The position numbers and the translations under genes are program-made. From Dastarcus helophoroides (taxonomy: Eukaryota > Arthropoda > Insecta > Coleoptera > Bothrideridae), in the NCBI GenBank assembly GCA_028583605.1, contig CM053332.1, positions 14,620,442 to 14,684,441 on the forward strand: a stretch of 64,000 bases of DNA. The letters are read 5' to 3'. Positions 12,288 through 22,975 of this stretch are shown here, in pieces. The notes below the pieces were generated by a model. The model saw only the letters and a list, made by a program, of their open reading frames with translations. It was not told the origin of the DNA and did not search any database. Numbering within the stretch: position 1 is the stretch's first letter; every line of letters begins with the position of its first letter.

Positions 12288-12608
12288 TAATCAAGGTACC
12301 AATATTTCTAATTATTCATATTTGAAACATTTAATTTTTAAAAATTTCGACTTTTTTGAGAATTTTGACTTATTTTGAAAATGTCAAACTCTTTCACGAT
12401 TTCGTCTTTTTTTAAAATTTTGACGTACTTGCTATATTTCAACTTTTTCTCAAAATCTCTACTTTTTCTGGAAATTCAATATTTTTTATTTTGTCTATTG
12501 AAAACTTGGACATTTTTTGAAAATTTTGACCGAAAATTTGGATCTTTGCTCAGGATTTCGACTTTTTTTTCAAAATTTTTACATTTTTGTAAATTTGATT
12601 ATTGTTTT

Positions 12609-12984
12609 GGTGAAACGGACTGGTCATCGGTTATCTTCAAAAATTGGAATACAGAACTTGTCCCCTGAAATCAAATTAAAAAAGAAGTTAATATCTTCAA
12701 AAAAAAAAGTATTTCAATTGAAAACGATCAAATTTGAAATACAGAACTTGTCCCCTGAAACCAAGAAAGATTAACAAACACAACAAAGGTTGCTCTAACG
12801 CGTTTCGATAGACACTATCTCTCTGAAGCTGATAGCTTTGCTGCCGAAACGCGTTAGAGCAACCTCTGTTGTGTTTTTTAATCTTTCTTGGTTTCAGGGA
12901 ACAAGTTCTGTATTTCAAATTTGATCATTTTTAATTGAAATACTTTTTTTTGAAGATATTAACTTCTTTTTTAATTTCCATTAT
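12609..12984 (-). mobile_element. Fold-back family 1 copy inside a longer palindrome
   Basis: The family tail starts at 12,609 (GGTGAAACGGACTGGTCATC) and an arm fragment runs to about 12,671. From 12,673 a second, longer palindrome begins. Its arms (about 12,673-12,810 and 12,845-12,984) contain family 1 arm sequence and also, on both outer sides, about 60 bp of ordinary T-rich satellite (AAGAAGTTAATATCTTC on the left, its reverse complement on the right). Satellite DNA has thus been duplicated in inverted orientation together with the element. The right-arm core reads CUGAAGC, one base away from the hammerhead box. Confidence 0.75.
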
Positions 12985-15715
12985 TTTTTAAAAATTTCAA
13001 CCATTAATGAAAATTTTGACTGTTACTCGAAGCTTTGGGTTTCGATTATTATGTAAATTTGACCCTAATTTAAAAAATGTAAGTTTTTTAAAATATTCGA
13101 CTGTTTTGAAAAGTTGGATTTTTTCAAAATTATTACTTGAAATTTTCGATTTTTTTCGAATTCCCCCTTTTTTTTTTAAATGACGACCTTTTATCCTTAA
13201 AATTTCTACTTTTTCTTGAAGTTGACTTCGGATTTTCTTCTTTCTTCAAATGGTAAATTTATTTTGAAAATTTAGAACTTTTTTTTTCAGAGCTTTTACG
13301 TTTTCTCGAAAATTTCTGTTTTTTTTTTGGATTATTTAATTACACATTTTTCATATTTTGACTAAATTGTATAAAAATAATTCGAAGGAATTTTGATTTT
13401 TATTGCAAATCAGACTTTCTTCTCTCTTCAAATGAAGGACTTTTTTTAAAAATTGAGAAATTTTTTTTCAAAATGTTTACCTTTTTCTCGAAAATGTTGG
13501 TCTTTTTGAAGAATCTGGATTATTTAATTACGAATTTTTCAAATTTTGAATAAATTGTATAAAAAAATTCGAGGAAATTTTGACTCTTTTTGCAATTTCT
13601 AATTTTCTGAAAATTTGAATGGAAATTTTTTAAATTTTGACCATTTTTTTGAAGATATTACCCTTTTCTTTTAATTTCCACCATTTTTTAAAAATTTCGA
13701 CCCTTACTGAAAATTCTATTACCCGAAGTTTTGAGTTTCGACTTTTATGTAAATTTGATTTTTTTTTAAATTTAATATTAGGTGTTTTCAAAATTATGGC
13801 TGTTAAAATTCTCGAATTTTTTTCTGAATTCCCACTTCTTTTTGAAAATGACAACATTATTATTGAAGTTGACTTCGGGCTTTCTTCTTTCTTCAAATGT
13901 TGGACTTTTTGAAAATTTAGAACTTTTAAAATTTTTACCTTTTCTCAAAAATTTTCGTTTTTCTGAAGAATCCTGATTATTTCATTACAATTTTTTCAAA
14001 CTTTGAATGAATTGTGTCAAAAAATATTCGAGGAAATTTTGACTTTTGTTGCAATTTCGAATTTTCTGAAAATTTGAACAAAAAATATTGCCCATTTAAA
14101 ATTTCGACCATTTTAACTTTCTTTTAATCTCCAGTATTTTTTAAAAATTTCGACTCCTATTGAAAATTCTGACTATTACCCGAAGTTTTGAGTTTCGACT
14201 TTTATGTAAATTTGATTTTTTTTTTTGAAAAATTTAACTCTTTTGAAATGTTTGACTTTTTTTGAAAAGTTAGATATTTTAAAAGTTATGGCTGTTGAAA
14301 TTTTCGAACAATTTTCGGAATTCCCACTTCTTTTTGAACATGACGACCTTTTATCCTCAAAATTACGACTATTCTTTGAAGTCGACTCCGGAATTTTTTC
14401 TTTCTTTAAATGTGGGACTTTTTTTGAAAATTTGGAACATTGTTTTTCAAAAGTTTTACTTTTTCTCGAAAATGTTGTTCTCTTTGAAGAATCTGGATTA
14501 TTTAATTACGAATTTTTCAAATTTTGAATAAACTGTGTAAAAAAATTAGAGGAAATTTTGAGTTTTGTTGCAATTTCGAATTTTCTGAAAATTTGAACAA
14601 AAAATATTAGCCCATTTAAAATTTTGACTATTTTTTTGAAGATATTAACTTTTCTTTTAATTTCCACTATTTTTAAAAATTTTCGACCCTTATTAAAAAT
14701 TTTGACCATTTTTTTTGAAGATATTAACTTTTCTTTTAATTTCCACCATTTTTTAAAAATCTCGACTCCTATTGAAAATTCTGACTATTACCCGAAGTTT
14801 TGAGTTTCGACTTTTATGTAAATTTGCTTATTTTTTGAAAAATTTAACTCATTTGAAATGTTCGACTTTTTTTTGAAAAGTTAGATGTTTGAAAAATTTT
14901 GGTTGTTGAAATTTTCGAACTTTTTTCGCAATTGCCACTTCTTTTTGAAAACGCCGACCTTTTATCCTCAAAATTACATCTACTCTTTGAAGTGACTTCG
15001 GACTTTCTTCTTTCTTCAAATGTTGGACTTTTTTGAAAATTGAAACCATCTCCTTTTCAAAATTTTGACTTTTTCTCAAAAATGTTGGTCTTTTTGAAGA
15101 ATTTGAATTACTTAATTAGGAATTTTTCAAATTTAGAATGAATTGTATAAAAAAATTCGAGAAAATTTTGAGCTTTTTTTGCAAATTTCGAATTTTCTGA
15201 AAATTTCAACAGCCTTTTTAAAACGTTGACCATTTTTTAAAATGTAGACTATTTTTGCAAATTCGATAAAATTTGATTTGAAAACATTCACTGACTTGAA
15301 ATGTCTGCTTTTTTTAATTTGGTAAAATTTTGGCATCTGCTCAAAATTTAAGTTTCTGAAAATGACGATTATTTAAAAAACCTGATTTCGCTTTCTACTG
15401 AAAATCTTGACTTTCTTAAATTTGTTAACTTTATATTTTAAAAATTTAGAGATTTCCAATCTTCCGTTTTTTTTAATATCCATTTTTTCCAAATTTTAAC
15501 TTATTTTGTAAATTTCAACCCTTGCACAATTTCTCTTCTCTTTAAGAATTTAATTTTTTTGAAAATTTTTAAAAATTTTGACATAAAAGTATGATTTTTT
15601 TTTTAAATTATGACATTTGATTTTTTTATTAAACCCTAGTTTTTTAAAAATATCCAATTTAAAAAAAAAATTTCACCTTTGTTCGAACTTTTAACTATTT
15701 CTCGAAGTTTTGATT

Positions 15716-15726
15716 TTATTTAAAAA
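15716..15726. repeat. Target-site duplication, left copy (11 bp)
   Basis: TTATTTAAAAA is repeated exactly at 15,976-15,986, immediately outside the two ends of the family 1 element. AT-rich surroundings make chance matches easier, but the placement at both element boundaries supports a true duplication. Confidence 0.65.
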
Positions 15727-15975
15727 TTGAAATACATAACTTGTCCCCTGAAACCAAGAAAGATTAAAAAACACGACAAAGGTTGCTCTAAGGCGTTTCG
15801 ACAGCCAAGCTGCCATCTTCAGAGAGACACTGTACAGTACTGAAGATGACAGCTTGGCTGTCGAAACGCGTTAGCGCAACCTTTGTTGTGTTTTTTAATC
15901 TTTCTTTAGTTTCAGGGGACAAGTTCTTTATATCAATTTTTGAAGATAACCAAGGACCAGTCCGTTCCACCAAAC
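15727..15975 (+). mobile_element. Fold-back family 1, full-length copy with target-site duplication
   Basis: This is the clearest plus-strand copy. The left arm runs from TTGAAATACATAACTTGTCC through AAGGTTGCTC and the ribozyme-like core. A short spacer (CACTGTACAGTAC) follows, then the complementary right arm. The tail TTTTGAAGATAACCAAGGAC, ending CCGTTCCACCA, has no counterpart at the left end. The element is therefore palindromic body plus a one-sided tail. Exact 11-bp direct repeats flank it. It has no ORF, so it must be non-autonomous. Confidence 0.85.
15786..15826 (-). ncRNA. Hammerhead-like motif in the family 1 left arm
   Basis: On the minus strand, stem I CUCU/AGAG, the box CUGAAGA, one extra U, stem II GGCAGC/GCUGUC around UUG, and the GAAAC box are all present. 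The triplet reads CUU instead of GUU, which breaks the short stem III pair next to the cleavage site. The matching site in the right arm (15,840 onward) has kept its box but lost stem I pairing. Confidence 0.5.
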
Positions 15976-15986
15976 TTATTTAAAAA
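15976..15986. repeat. Target-site duplication, right copy (11 bp)
   Basis: An exact second copy of TTATTTAAAAA, directly after the tail of the family 1 element. Confidence 0.65.
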
Positions 15987-16450
15987 GTCGACTTTTTTTT
16001 GAAAAATTTAAAATTTTTCTCGAAGTTTTGTCTTTTATATAGTAAATTGGACATTTATTTTAAAACTGATTTTCTCTGAACATATTCAATTTTTTGAAAA
16101 ATTTGATTTTTTTGAAAATCTTGGCCTTTGAAACTTTTTCAGAATTTTCACGTTTTTTTTTTAAATTTTTTCCTTTTATCATCAAATTTCGATTTATTCC
16201 CAGTCATGACTTTTTTGACAATTTGAACTTTTTCAAAATGTCGAGCTATTTTCAAAGTCGCGACTTTTTGTAAAAATTTCGACTTTTTTTGTATTTTGTA
16301 TTTTTGAAAATGTTGACCATTTTGCTGAAACTTTAAGCTTTTGCAACTTCGATTTTTTGAAAAATTCGACTGTTTATGAAAAATTCAGTTTTTTTTTGAA
16401 GAATCTCACTTTTAAAATTTTTAGAATTGTTAAAATTTTCAACGAAATAT

Positions 16451-17922
16451 ATAAAATAAATTAGAGATAAACTTAAATTTGATTTTAAACTTGGTATTTT
16501 AGAAATGTGAAGTTTTCAAGGTTAAATTAAAAAGTTTTTAAAAGAGTCAAAAAGGGAGAATGTTCGAGTTTAAAATCTAAACAGGAATTTTCAAAAAACA
16601 GCCCAGACAAAATTGTTGGCTTTAATTTAAAGATTTGAATTTTTACAAAAGTAGTTATTGAAGAGTTTTTTTTTTCATCCACTACGTTGAGCTGTCGCAC
16701 GAACCTTTTTGTTTAGTCATCAAAACTTGTGGAGGTGATTTTTTTTAGTCATCAAAACTTGTGGAGGTGTCGCGACTTTTTTTTAAATTTTAGTCGTCTA
16801 AGCTGGCAAACGAAGAGCAAAGAGGAGATTCTACGATAATGTACGATAATTTTTTATACCAAATACGACATTTTTTCAGTGGCGTGTCGTACCTTTTTTA
16901 AATGGGGAAGCTGAAGTTAAAATGTCAGAGGTTAAAGTCGAAATGTATTGGGGTCAAAAATACTTCTAAATTTCTACAAAAGTATTTCTCGAAATTTGAA
17001 TTTAAATTCGAGATTTAAAGAAGCCTCGCATTGTCCAAAAATCACACTTTTTCCACTTTTCCACATTTTGACTTAAACATTGCAATTTGTAATTAACAAA
17101 GTTTAAAATTGAAATGTTAAGTGGTAAAAACTTTGGAATTAATGTTTTTGATTTCATTTAAGATATTTTCAAAATTAAAGTGGAAATTTTAAATTTAAAG
17201 CTGAAATTTCAAAACTTTATTAGAAAATGGTAGCGGAATTATGTGATTTTTTTTTTAAAATAAATGAAAGTTTTCACGAAATTGTTGTTTTATTTAATCA
17301 AAATTTTGATTTTACTTCTAAAACCTATAAAAATGTCCTCGAATGTTTTGAATTTAAAAATTTAATATTTGAATTTAAATGAAAAGTTGAAATTTTGAGG
17401 GGCACTCCAAATTTATAAAATGGAAATCAAAATTTAAGTTAATCTAAAAAAAGTCAAAATTTTGAAAAATATTTGGAAGAGCGATTCGCCTAATTAATGA
17501 CATGACAATGATAAATTGTAAAAAATCGCCAACACACACAGAGATAGATGCACTCTTGGCTACGTAACTTTTGCAAATGTCAAGCTACGACGCTAAGATT
17601 TGGAGGGAATATCAACAACAGATGTACCCACTTAACAAAAAAAAAAAAACTCAAATCGAAACGATGGGAGCGCTACACGGTGGTTACTCCGGGAACTTTT
17701 TGATCAAGGTATATTTCAAGAAAAGAATAAATTTTGAAGTTGGGAAGACCATTGTTGGTCTCCAAATTGAATACATTAATTTTCGGTTTGTTGCATGAAC
17801 TAGAGGGGAGCACCCTGCCCTATTCTAGCTACACCTATGGTTAGCTAGGATATATTCCTTAATATTACGTGTAAAAGGTAAGAAAGCAAAACAGTATAAA
17901 ATACTATTAAAAAAAAATAGTT
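16451..17922. other. AT-rich DNA with a short direct repeat, no gene seen
   Basis: Mixed low-complexity sequence. The only clear structure is a 26-bp direct repeat (TTTAGTCATCAAAACTTGTG plus GAGGTG) at 16,712 and 16,744, with a 32-bp period. A 75-codon frame at 17,571-17,798 shows no recognisable domain and is not supported as a gene. Confidence 0.5.
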
Positions 17923-18070
17923 AACAGAAATAAAACTTAAGGTAATCAACTATTCAAAGTTACAAAAATTTTATGCAATTTCATGGTTTGTTAAATTGAA
18001 AAAGTTCGATTTGCTTTCTTTTACATATAATATTTCATTTCTGCCAGTTGCTCAGTCAAAACAAACTAAC
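17923..18070. repeat. Interspersed repeat Y, copy 2
   Basis: A diverged second copy of the repeat at 10,116-10,290, in the same orientation. Shared words include AACAGAAATAAAACTT, CAAAGTTACAAA, AAAAAGTTCGATTTG and TGCTCAG, in the same order. Confidence 0.65.
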
Positions 18071-18582
18071 TGTCAACATCCAAAACTAATGGAAACATTA
18101 AAAGAAGAAAAAATGGTTTGTGACAGTAGTCAAAATAGAAAGAAATTACCAAATATCATTTACATGATACGGAAACGGGAAAATACCATGAGGAGCCTCA
18201 CGACAAAATATCATTACGTTACTATCTAGTTTGCGCTTTCTTGCAATTAGATTCACTGATCATGAAAGTTGTTGCTTCTTGAGATACTTGGTGTTATCCG
18301 CGACTTGTCAGCGAACTTGAATAAATAACTACAACTGAATGGAAGTTTTAAAACAATTTTAAATTCAAATGACATTTGAAATTAATTTTCAGTTTAAATT
18401 GTAAGACGGTAACATAGTATTATTGAAATCGATAAGAGAGATAACTACTTTTATGGTTATAGTTCGAGTATATAAGAAGAGAGGACGCTGCCAAAATAAA
18501 GATTGGAGAGTTTACATCCTTAGTGTTCTCTATGACAGTTTACATCGTACAAAAATGTTATACAGAAAAATTCTGGATGAAA

Positions 18583-18719
18583 GTTTGGGATAAAAACTAG
18601 CCAATTAACTATTCCGCATCGCAAGGAATATCTACACCAATTTTCGTCAAAAGTGCTTTAGTTACTGGGCCATGAAATACAAACATAATTTCGCATTTCT
18701 ATACTTTTGATTGGTAATC
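18583..18719 (-). repeat. Interspersed repeat Z, copy 1
   Basis: On the minus strand it carries AATGCGAAATTATG, then ACTAAAGCACTTTTGACGAA, then AATTGGTGTAGATATTCCTT, then GCTAGTTTTTATCC. The copy at 55,248-55,385 has the same blocks in the same order. The pattern (N)AATGCGAAA ... GATTTTGACGAAATTTGGTAT resembles a widespread insect interspersed repeat, possibly Helitron-related. The family name is from memory and uncertain. Confidence 0.6.
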
Positions 18720-18741
18720 TCTTCCCCCTAAAATCGTTCAA

Positions 18742-19284
18742 ATGAAACTTGGCAAAAACGCTAACGCCTTGGCCATACAAATTCAAATCTTGGGAGAGTT
18801 TAGAGCTAAAAAGTACTCCACATCTCATCAGCTATTAGAACTATACAAAGCTCAAGTTAGGCCAACACTAGAATACTGTTCTCATCTTTGGAGTTCAGCC
18901 CCAAAACACACTTTAGCTCTCTTGGATTCAATTCAAAGAAGAGCGATTCGCTTAATTGATGACGAGAGTCTGACCGATTCTCTCGAAACACTAGAGTACA
19001 GACGTATGGTTGGTGACTTGTCTCTTTTCTACAAGTACTATCATGGAAGATGCTCGCAGGAACTAATAGGATTGATACCCCCAAGGGCAAGATTCTTGAG
19101 GCCTACTAGAGAGTCGGAGACAGCGGAGACTCTTTTTTATATAGAACTTCCAAGCTGTGGAACTCGTTACCGAAAGGAATTTTTCCCAAAAATTACAACC
19201 TTTCCTTGTTTCCGCATCCTACTCGCATTACTTTGAAAGCATAATGGAGTTGCTCTTTTCAAGTGGATTAAAATTAAAAAAAAA
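18742..19284 (+). pseudogene. Jockey-like LINE, 5'-truncated 3' end (RT C-terminal region)
   Basis: It encodes the C-terminal part of a Jockey/CR1-type reverse transcriptase ORF, with the family-specific stretches YKAQVRPTLEYCSHLWSS, LDSIQRRAIRLIDD and RCSQELIGLIPPRARF. Catalytic RT motifs lie upstream in full copies and are absent here. The first ~50 bp are diverged from other copies, and the frame is lost near 19,200 in the final KKA/HRHLSL region. The copy ends with AGTGGATTAAAATTAAAAAA, the usual A-rich LINE tail. It is typical dead-on-arrival, 5'-truncated insertion, probably abutting repeat Z. Confidence 0.85.
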
Positions 19285-21204
19285 ACTGGAAAATATTCCA
19301 GAAGTTTTGAATTTGAAAACATTTTATTGATAAAATTTTTAATATTTATTCAATTTGTTTGCTGAAAACTCCAAGCCTTCTATAAAAAGGTCAAAATTTT
19401 GAGAATAAACTAAAAATGTTGTTTTTTTTTGCTTGGTTTTCATCTAAGCCAGAAAAAACTTATTTTAAAATAATTATTCTCCCTTGAAGTAAATTCGTAA
19501 TAAAAGATAATAATTTCAAGTTTAAATTTGGAATTTTGAGAAAATAGTCAAATGTTCAAAGGAAAACGGGGCAGCTTCCATTCCAGATGTCGAGAAATTT
19601 TGCTAAAAAATTAAAAACTTCTGCAAATTATTTTGCCAAGCAATTTTTGCTTCATTTCTCTCAGCAGTAATTTGGAAATTTGAAGTTAGAAACAAGTGAC
19701 CCAGAAATCTCTTCTCTTGGCCTTTTGTTTCCCTTTTTTTTACTTTTAAAATATTTAAAGTAAAAGCTACGCAGCCCTTCATTCTGCAAGGGGAGTTGTG
19801 CTTTCCTAGCTTCCATGGAGAACATACCACTGCATTTTATTCATTTTCACCTGACACCAATGATTGAATGCGTTCGTTTGGTCTTATCGCAACATCTCAA
19901 CTGACTGTGTGATGTATTACTACCGCAGTATATGGACGGCTGCTGTAATTACTATATTGCGCACAGTTAATAAACCTGTGTTAGCTTCCAAACTATACAT
20001 CTAAATAAAATAATGTAAAACACTTTGGGTTGAAACTTGAAATTTCACTAGATCGAAATTCGAAAACAAAAAATTAAAAATAAATTATGGGAGAAACTGC
20101 AGGAAAAAGTGAATACCGGAGGGAAGAAAATTTGAGAAAATAATGGAAATACATGATTCATACTATAGGAAGTTTTAAATGCGGAAAGCTGCTTGTTATT
20201 GTGATCGAAATATCGGTGTAATAAATTTGTCCTTGTGTGCTTATAATATTTCTGCATCTCTGAGTAAACAAATTTCGTATCTCTGCCACCGAAAATAATA
20301 AACCCAAATCCCAAATTAACCTTTCTGGGGGAAAAAAATATGAGTAACAAACACGAGTACGAATAATATCAGTTACGTATTTCAGTTCGTAAGAATTGCC
20401 TTCTAAAAACAGCGTATTTTAAATATTTACTTTGAGCGACCCTGGACCTTGACTAACGAGTTAACAACTCATTCGCGTTTTCTCCGTACTAATAGAGATT
20501 GTCCTACGTAGGTGTGACACGGAATGACATTAGATAGTTACAATGGGACATTAAAGCCCATCTTAAGGCTATGCGAAGGTCAGTTGCACAATGACTACCG
20601 TTTCCATTAATTGCATCAGGCTGTAAAACTTAGACCACTTTATTCTGTTTTAATTAACACACAGTGCGATCCCTTCTTAGTAAATAGGAAAATTGTATAA
20701 TCATATAGTACTTGTAACGATTCAATGTCATATCCTGTTATTATTAGACCAATTTTTCAGGAAAACAACCTTAAATCCAATTTCATTTCCGTGTTTTGGT
20801 GGCATTGAGCACCGCGAAAAATATTTTTTACGTAAATTGAATTTATGTTTTGATAAATATTAACTGAAAAAGAGGATAAACTTCGGATTTTAAAGTACAA
20901 ATAACCGAATTAAAATAGCAGCGAATAAGAATTTTGCTTCCGGTTGTGTCGAAGGCTCAATTTAATATGATGGTAACAGTAAAACGAGGTCATTTTTTAA
21001 CACCTCCTAAGTACAAATTGAAATTGAAACTTGCACCTGTATTTTTGCATCGAGGCGCACGGTGTAACCTACTAACATTTTAATGTACTGAAACTGTTAT
21101 AATATGGGTCAACGAGAAGACAGATGCTTTGGTATGATTTTCTCATTTTCGCACCTGCTTGGGCAGATGTAGCAGAATCATAAATTTCACCATAATTTAT
21201 TTTA
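19285..21204. other. Unrecognised AT-rich intergenic DNA
   Basis: No repeat family of this window, RNA gene or coding domain is recognisable. Near 19,960 the words AGTTAATAAACCTGTG look like a polyadenylation context of an old LTR, but no termini or second copy support that. Open frames up to 100 codons have no recognisable features. Confidence 0.45.
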
Positions 21205-21455
21205 TCTTTTTTTTTAAGTTTAATCCACTCGCAAAGGGTAACCCCATTATGCCATTCAAAGCACTGCGAGTAGGATGAGGAAGCAAGGATAGATGTCGAT
21301 GAACCGCCTTCTTAAACAAGGATAGGTTGTAATTTTTTGGGAAAATTCCTTTCGGTAACAAGTTCCATAACTTGGAAGTTCTATAGAAAAAAGAGTCTCC
21401 GTAGACAGAAGTCCTCACTGTGTCAAGCAGGGGGTCCCCTTGGGGGTATCATTGC
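21205..21455 (-). pseudogene. Jockey-like LINE, extreme 3' end
   Basis: The minus strand encodes the last ~70 residues of the ORF: RTSVYGDSFFYRTSKLW, then LPKGIFPKNYNLSLFKK, then GLPFASGLNLKK. It is followed by an A-run (T-run at 21,207-21,216 on the plus strand). The upstream end breaks off at about 21,425-21,455, where the sequence preceding RTSVYG is rearranged compared with full copies. This is a 5'-truncated insertion of the same family as at 18.7 kb. Confidence 0.85.
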
Positions 21456-21915
21456 AAGAAAGGTTAAGTCTTTCAAATAAAGTGGAAATTTAAAAAAAAA
21501 GATCGAAATCTTTTAAAAAGTTAACGTTTTGAAAAATCACAATTCCTAAAGATCAAAATTTTAAAAAAAGTTAAAATGTTCAAAATGGAAAAATTCTCAA
21601 AAAAATAGATTTGAAAAAAGTCAAAAATTCGAATCGAAAAAGTCGACATTTTCAGAAACCTGAGGTTTTCAAAAAAGCAGAATTTTTCAAAGAAAGTATA
21701 TAACAAAGTAAAAATTAGTAAAAAAAGGCCGAAATATTGAGAAAATCAAAATTTTTAAAAAAAGCCCATTTATGGAGTGAACATATTCAAAAAATTTAAA
21801 AAGTATTTATTTATATTTCGAAAAATAAAGTGGAAGGTACAAAAGATTCCGTTTTTTCTTAAGTTGAAATTTTAAATAAGTCTCAAGTTCGTAATTGTTT
21901 ACAATAACAATTATT
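21456..21915. repeat. A-rich degenerate repeat
   Basis: Short block of GTCAAAATTTT-type sequence, like that at 1-10 kb. No coding potential. Confidence 0.6.
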
Positions 21916-21968
21916 AATACAGGATATACTTCTTCCGGAATTGGACCGTGTCAAAGAACTACTAAAAG

Positions 21969-22013
21969 TGTTCGACGTTTCGCCCACCATCGTAGGGGGC
22001 TTCTTCAGGAACA
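21969..22013 (-). ncRNA. Hammerhead-like motif, family 2 left arm
   Basis: It is the exact reverse complement of the motif at 22,066-22,110. On the minus strand it has stem I UGUUC/GAACA, box CUGAAGA, one extra A, stem II GCCC/GGGC, box GAAAC and triplet GUC. See the right-arm entry for details. Confidence 0.6.
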
Positions 22014-22065
22014 AAGAAAAGAAACATTTTTTTTAAATTTATTGTTTTTTTTCTTTGTTCCTGAA

Positions 22066-22110
22066 GAAGCCCCCTACGATGGTGGGCGAAACGTCGAACA
22101 CTTTTTGTAG
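22066..22110 (+). ncRNA. Hammerhead-like motif, family 2 right arm
   Basis: Stem I is UGUUC (22,066-22,070) with GAACA (22,106-22,110). The box CUGAAGA is at 22,071-22,077, followed by one extra A (22,078). Stem II is GCCC (22,079-22,082) with GGGC (22,094-22,097), extendable past one mismatch. The GAAAC box is 22,098-22,102 and the GUC triplet 22,103-22,105. Two departures from the consensus exist: the extra base after A9 (an extra A there is known in the chrysanthemum chlorotic mottle viroid plus-strand ribozyme), and a stem III of only AC/GU with no loop. The latter would need a dimer to form. Confidence 0.6.
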
Positions 22111-22159
22111 TTCTTTGACACGGTCCAATCTCGCAAGAAGTATATCCTGTACTGTATCT

Positions 22160-22975
22160 GGCCGTGGAAGCCTTAGTTATCAAATTTTCGACTATTTAGT
22201 ACCAACCTAAAGATGAAATTACAAAATTTATTGGGTATAAATTGTATGTGATGGGAACTATTTATGACCTTGCTTTTTGACCAATTTCTGTTTTTCGAAC
22301 TTTCCTATTAAAACAAATTCGTCCTTAAATCTTAATTTAAATAAACGTTCTTGGGTAAATGATATATTAAGACTTATTAAAATTTCACTACTGGGGGGAG
22401 TATTTTTCACTAAGTGGCTTACTAATTACGGATGAATAAGAGTGTGACCTCGAAGTAATAAAAGCGAGGTTGCACTAATGGGCTTTTCAACGATTACTGA
22501 AGCTTCAACACTCAATGTGGCCTATTTTAAAACATGGAAAATGATACATTAACACATGCAACCGTTAGCCTTCGGATCGGCAGCGACAACTCTTTGAACT
22601 CGAGCAAAATAGGTCAAAATTGTGTCACTATATTTCATCGGATGGATGTCTCAAAACTTCCTTTGTATAATCCATGTGATGCAGAATAAAAATTTTCATG
22701 AAAGCGTGTGCTAGGATCCAGATTTATGAGTCATGAGTTATCAGTAGAGACCGGATTATATTGCATTTCGGTATTTGAAAAGCATATTTAATCCATTTTC
22801 ACCGATTAGTACATATTTCATCTAAAATCTAATCATGATGCATATTTTCGTTATATTTTCAATATTTCTCGATGGGTACTTAATGACTGAAGACTTACTA
22901 AGCATTGGATCGGACGTTTACTCTCCTTGCTTAAAGCAAACTCTAGGAAATTTATATTCAACTGAATGGGTACCA
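22160..22975. other. Unrecognised intergenic DNA
   Basis: Moderately complex AT-rich sequence with no repeat-family match in the window and no coding domain seen on either strand. Confidence 0.45.

Larger units (their letters stand above)
11850..16450. repeat. T-rich block: the A-rich satellite in inverse orientation, with tandem monomers
   Basis: This is the reverse-complement composition of the 1-10 kb DNA, with words such as AAATTTCGACTTTTTTGAAA. A tandem structure is visible. GAAGTTTTGAGTTTCGACTT or its variant, followed by TATGTAAATTTG, recurs at 13029, 13725, 14182 and 14794, spaced 696, 457 and 612 bp. These lengths resemble those of the array at 5.2-9.0 kb. Phenylalanine and leucine-rich frames on the plus strand and lysine-rich frames on the minus strand are compositional. 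Fold-back elements interrupt the block at about 12.1, 12.6-13.0 and 15.7-16.0 kb. Confidence 0.75.
21919..22150. mobile_element. Fold-back family 2 element
   Basis: A nearly perfect inverted repeat. The arm beginning ACAGGATATACTTCT (21,919-21,933) pairs with its complement at 22,136-22,150. The arms are about 100 bp with a ~30-bp T-rich spacer around 22,021-22,055. Both strands therefore encode almost the same chance peptide (CQRTTKSVRRFAHHRRG), which is not a gene. Each arm carries one hammerhead-like motif, pointing outward from the centre. No flanking direct repeat is evident. The type is unknown; the architecture resembles families 1 and 3. Confidence 0.85.

Noticed and set aside
13630..14709. 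Phenylalanine-rich frames (up to 100 codons) and lysine-rich frames on the other strand
   Set aside because: Same reasoning for the T-rich block. Neither strand shows a recognisable domain or consistent frame across repeat units.
19840..20000. Possible LTR end near AGTTAATAAACCTGTG
   Set aside because: Only a polyadenylation-like word is seen. There are no terminal TG/CA ends, duplicate copy or coding region to support it.
21895..22183. Two similar 71-73-codon frames on opposite strands
   Set aside because: They are mirror readings of the two arms of the family 2 palindrome and not separate genes.
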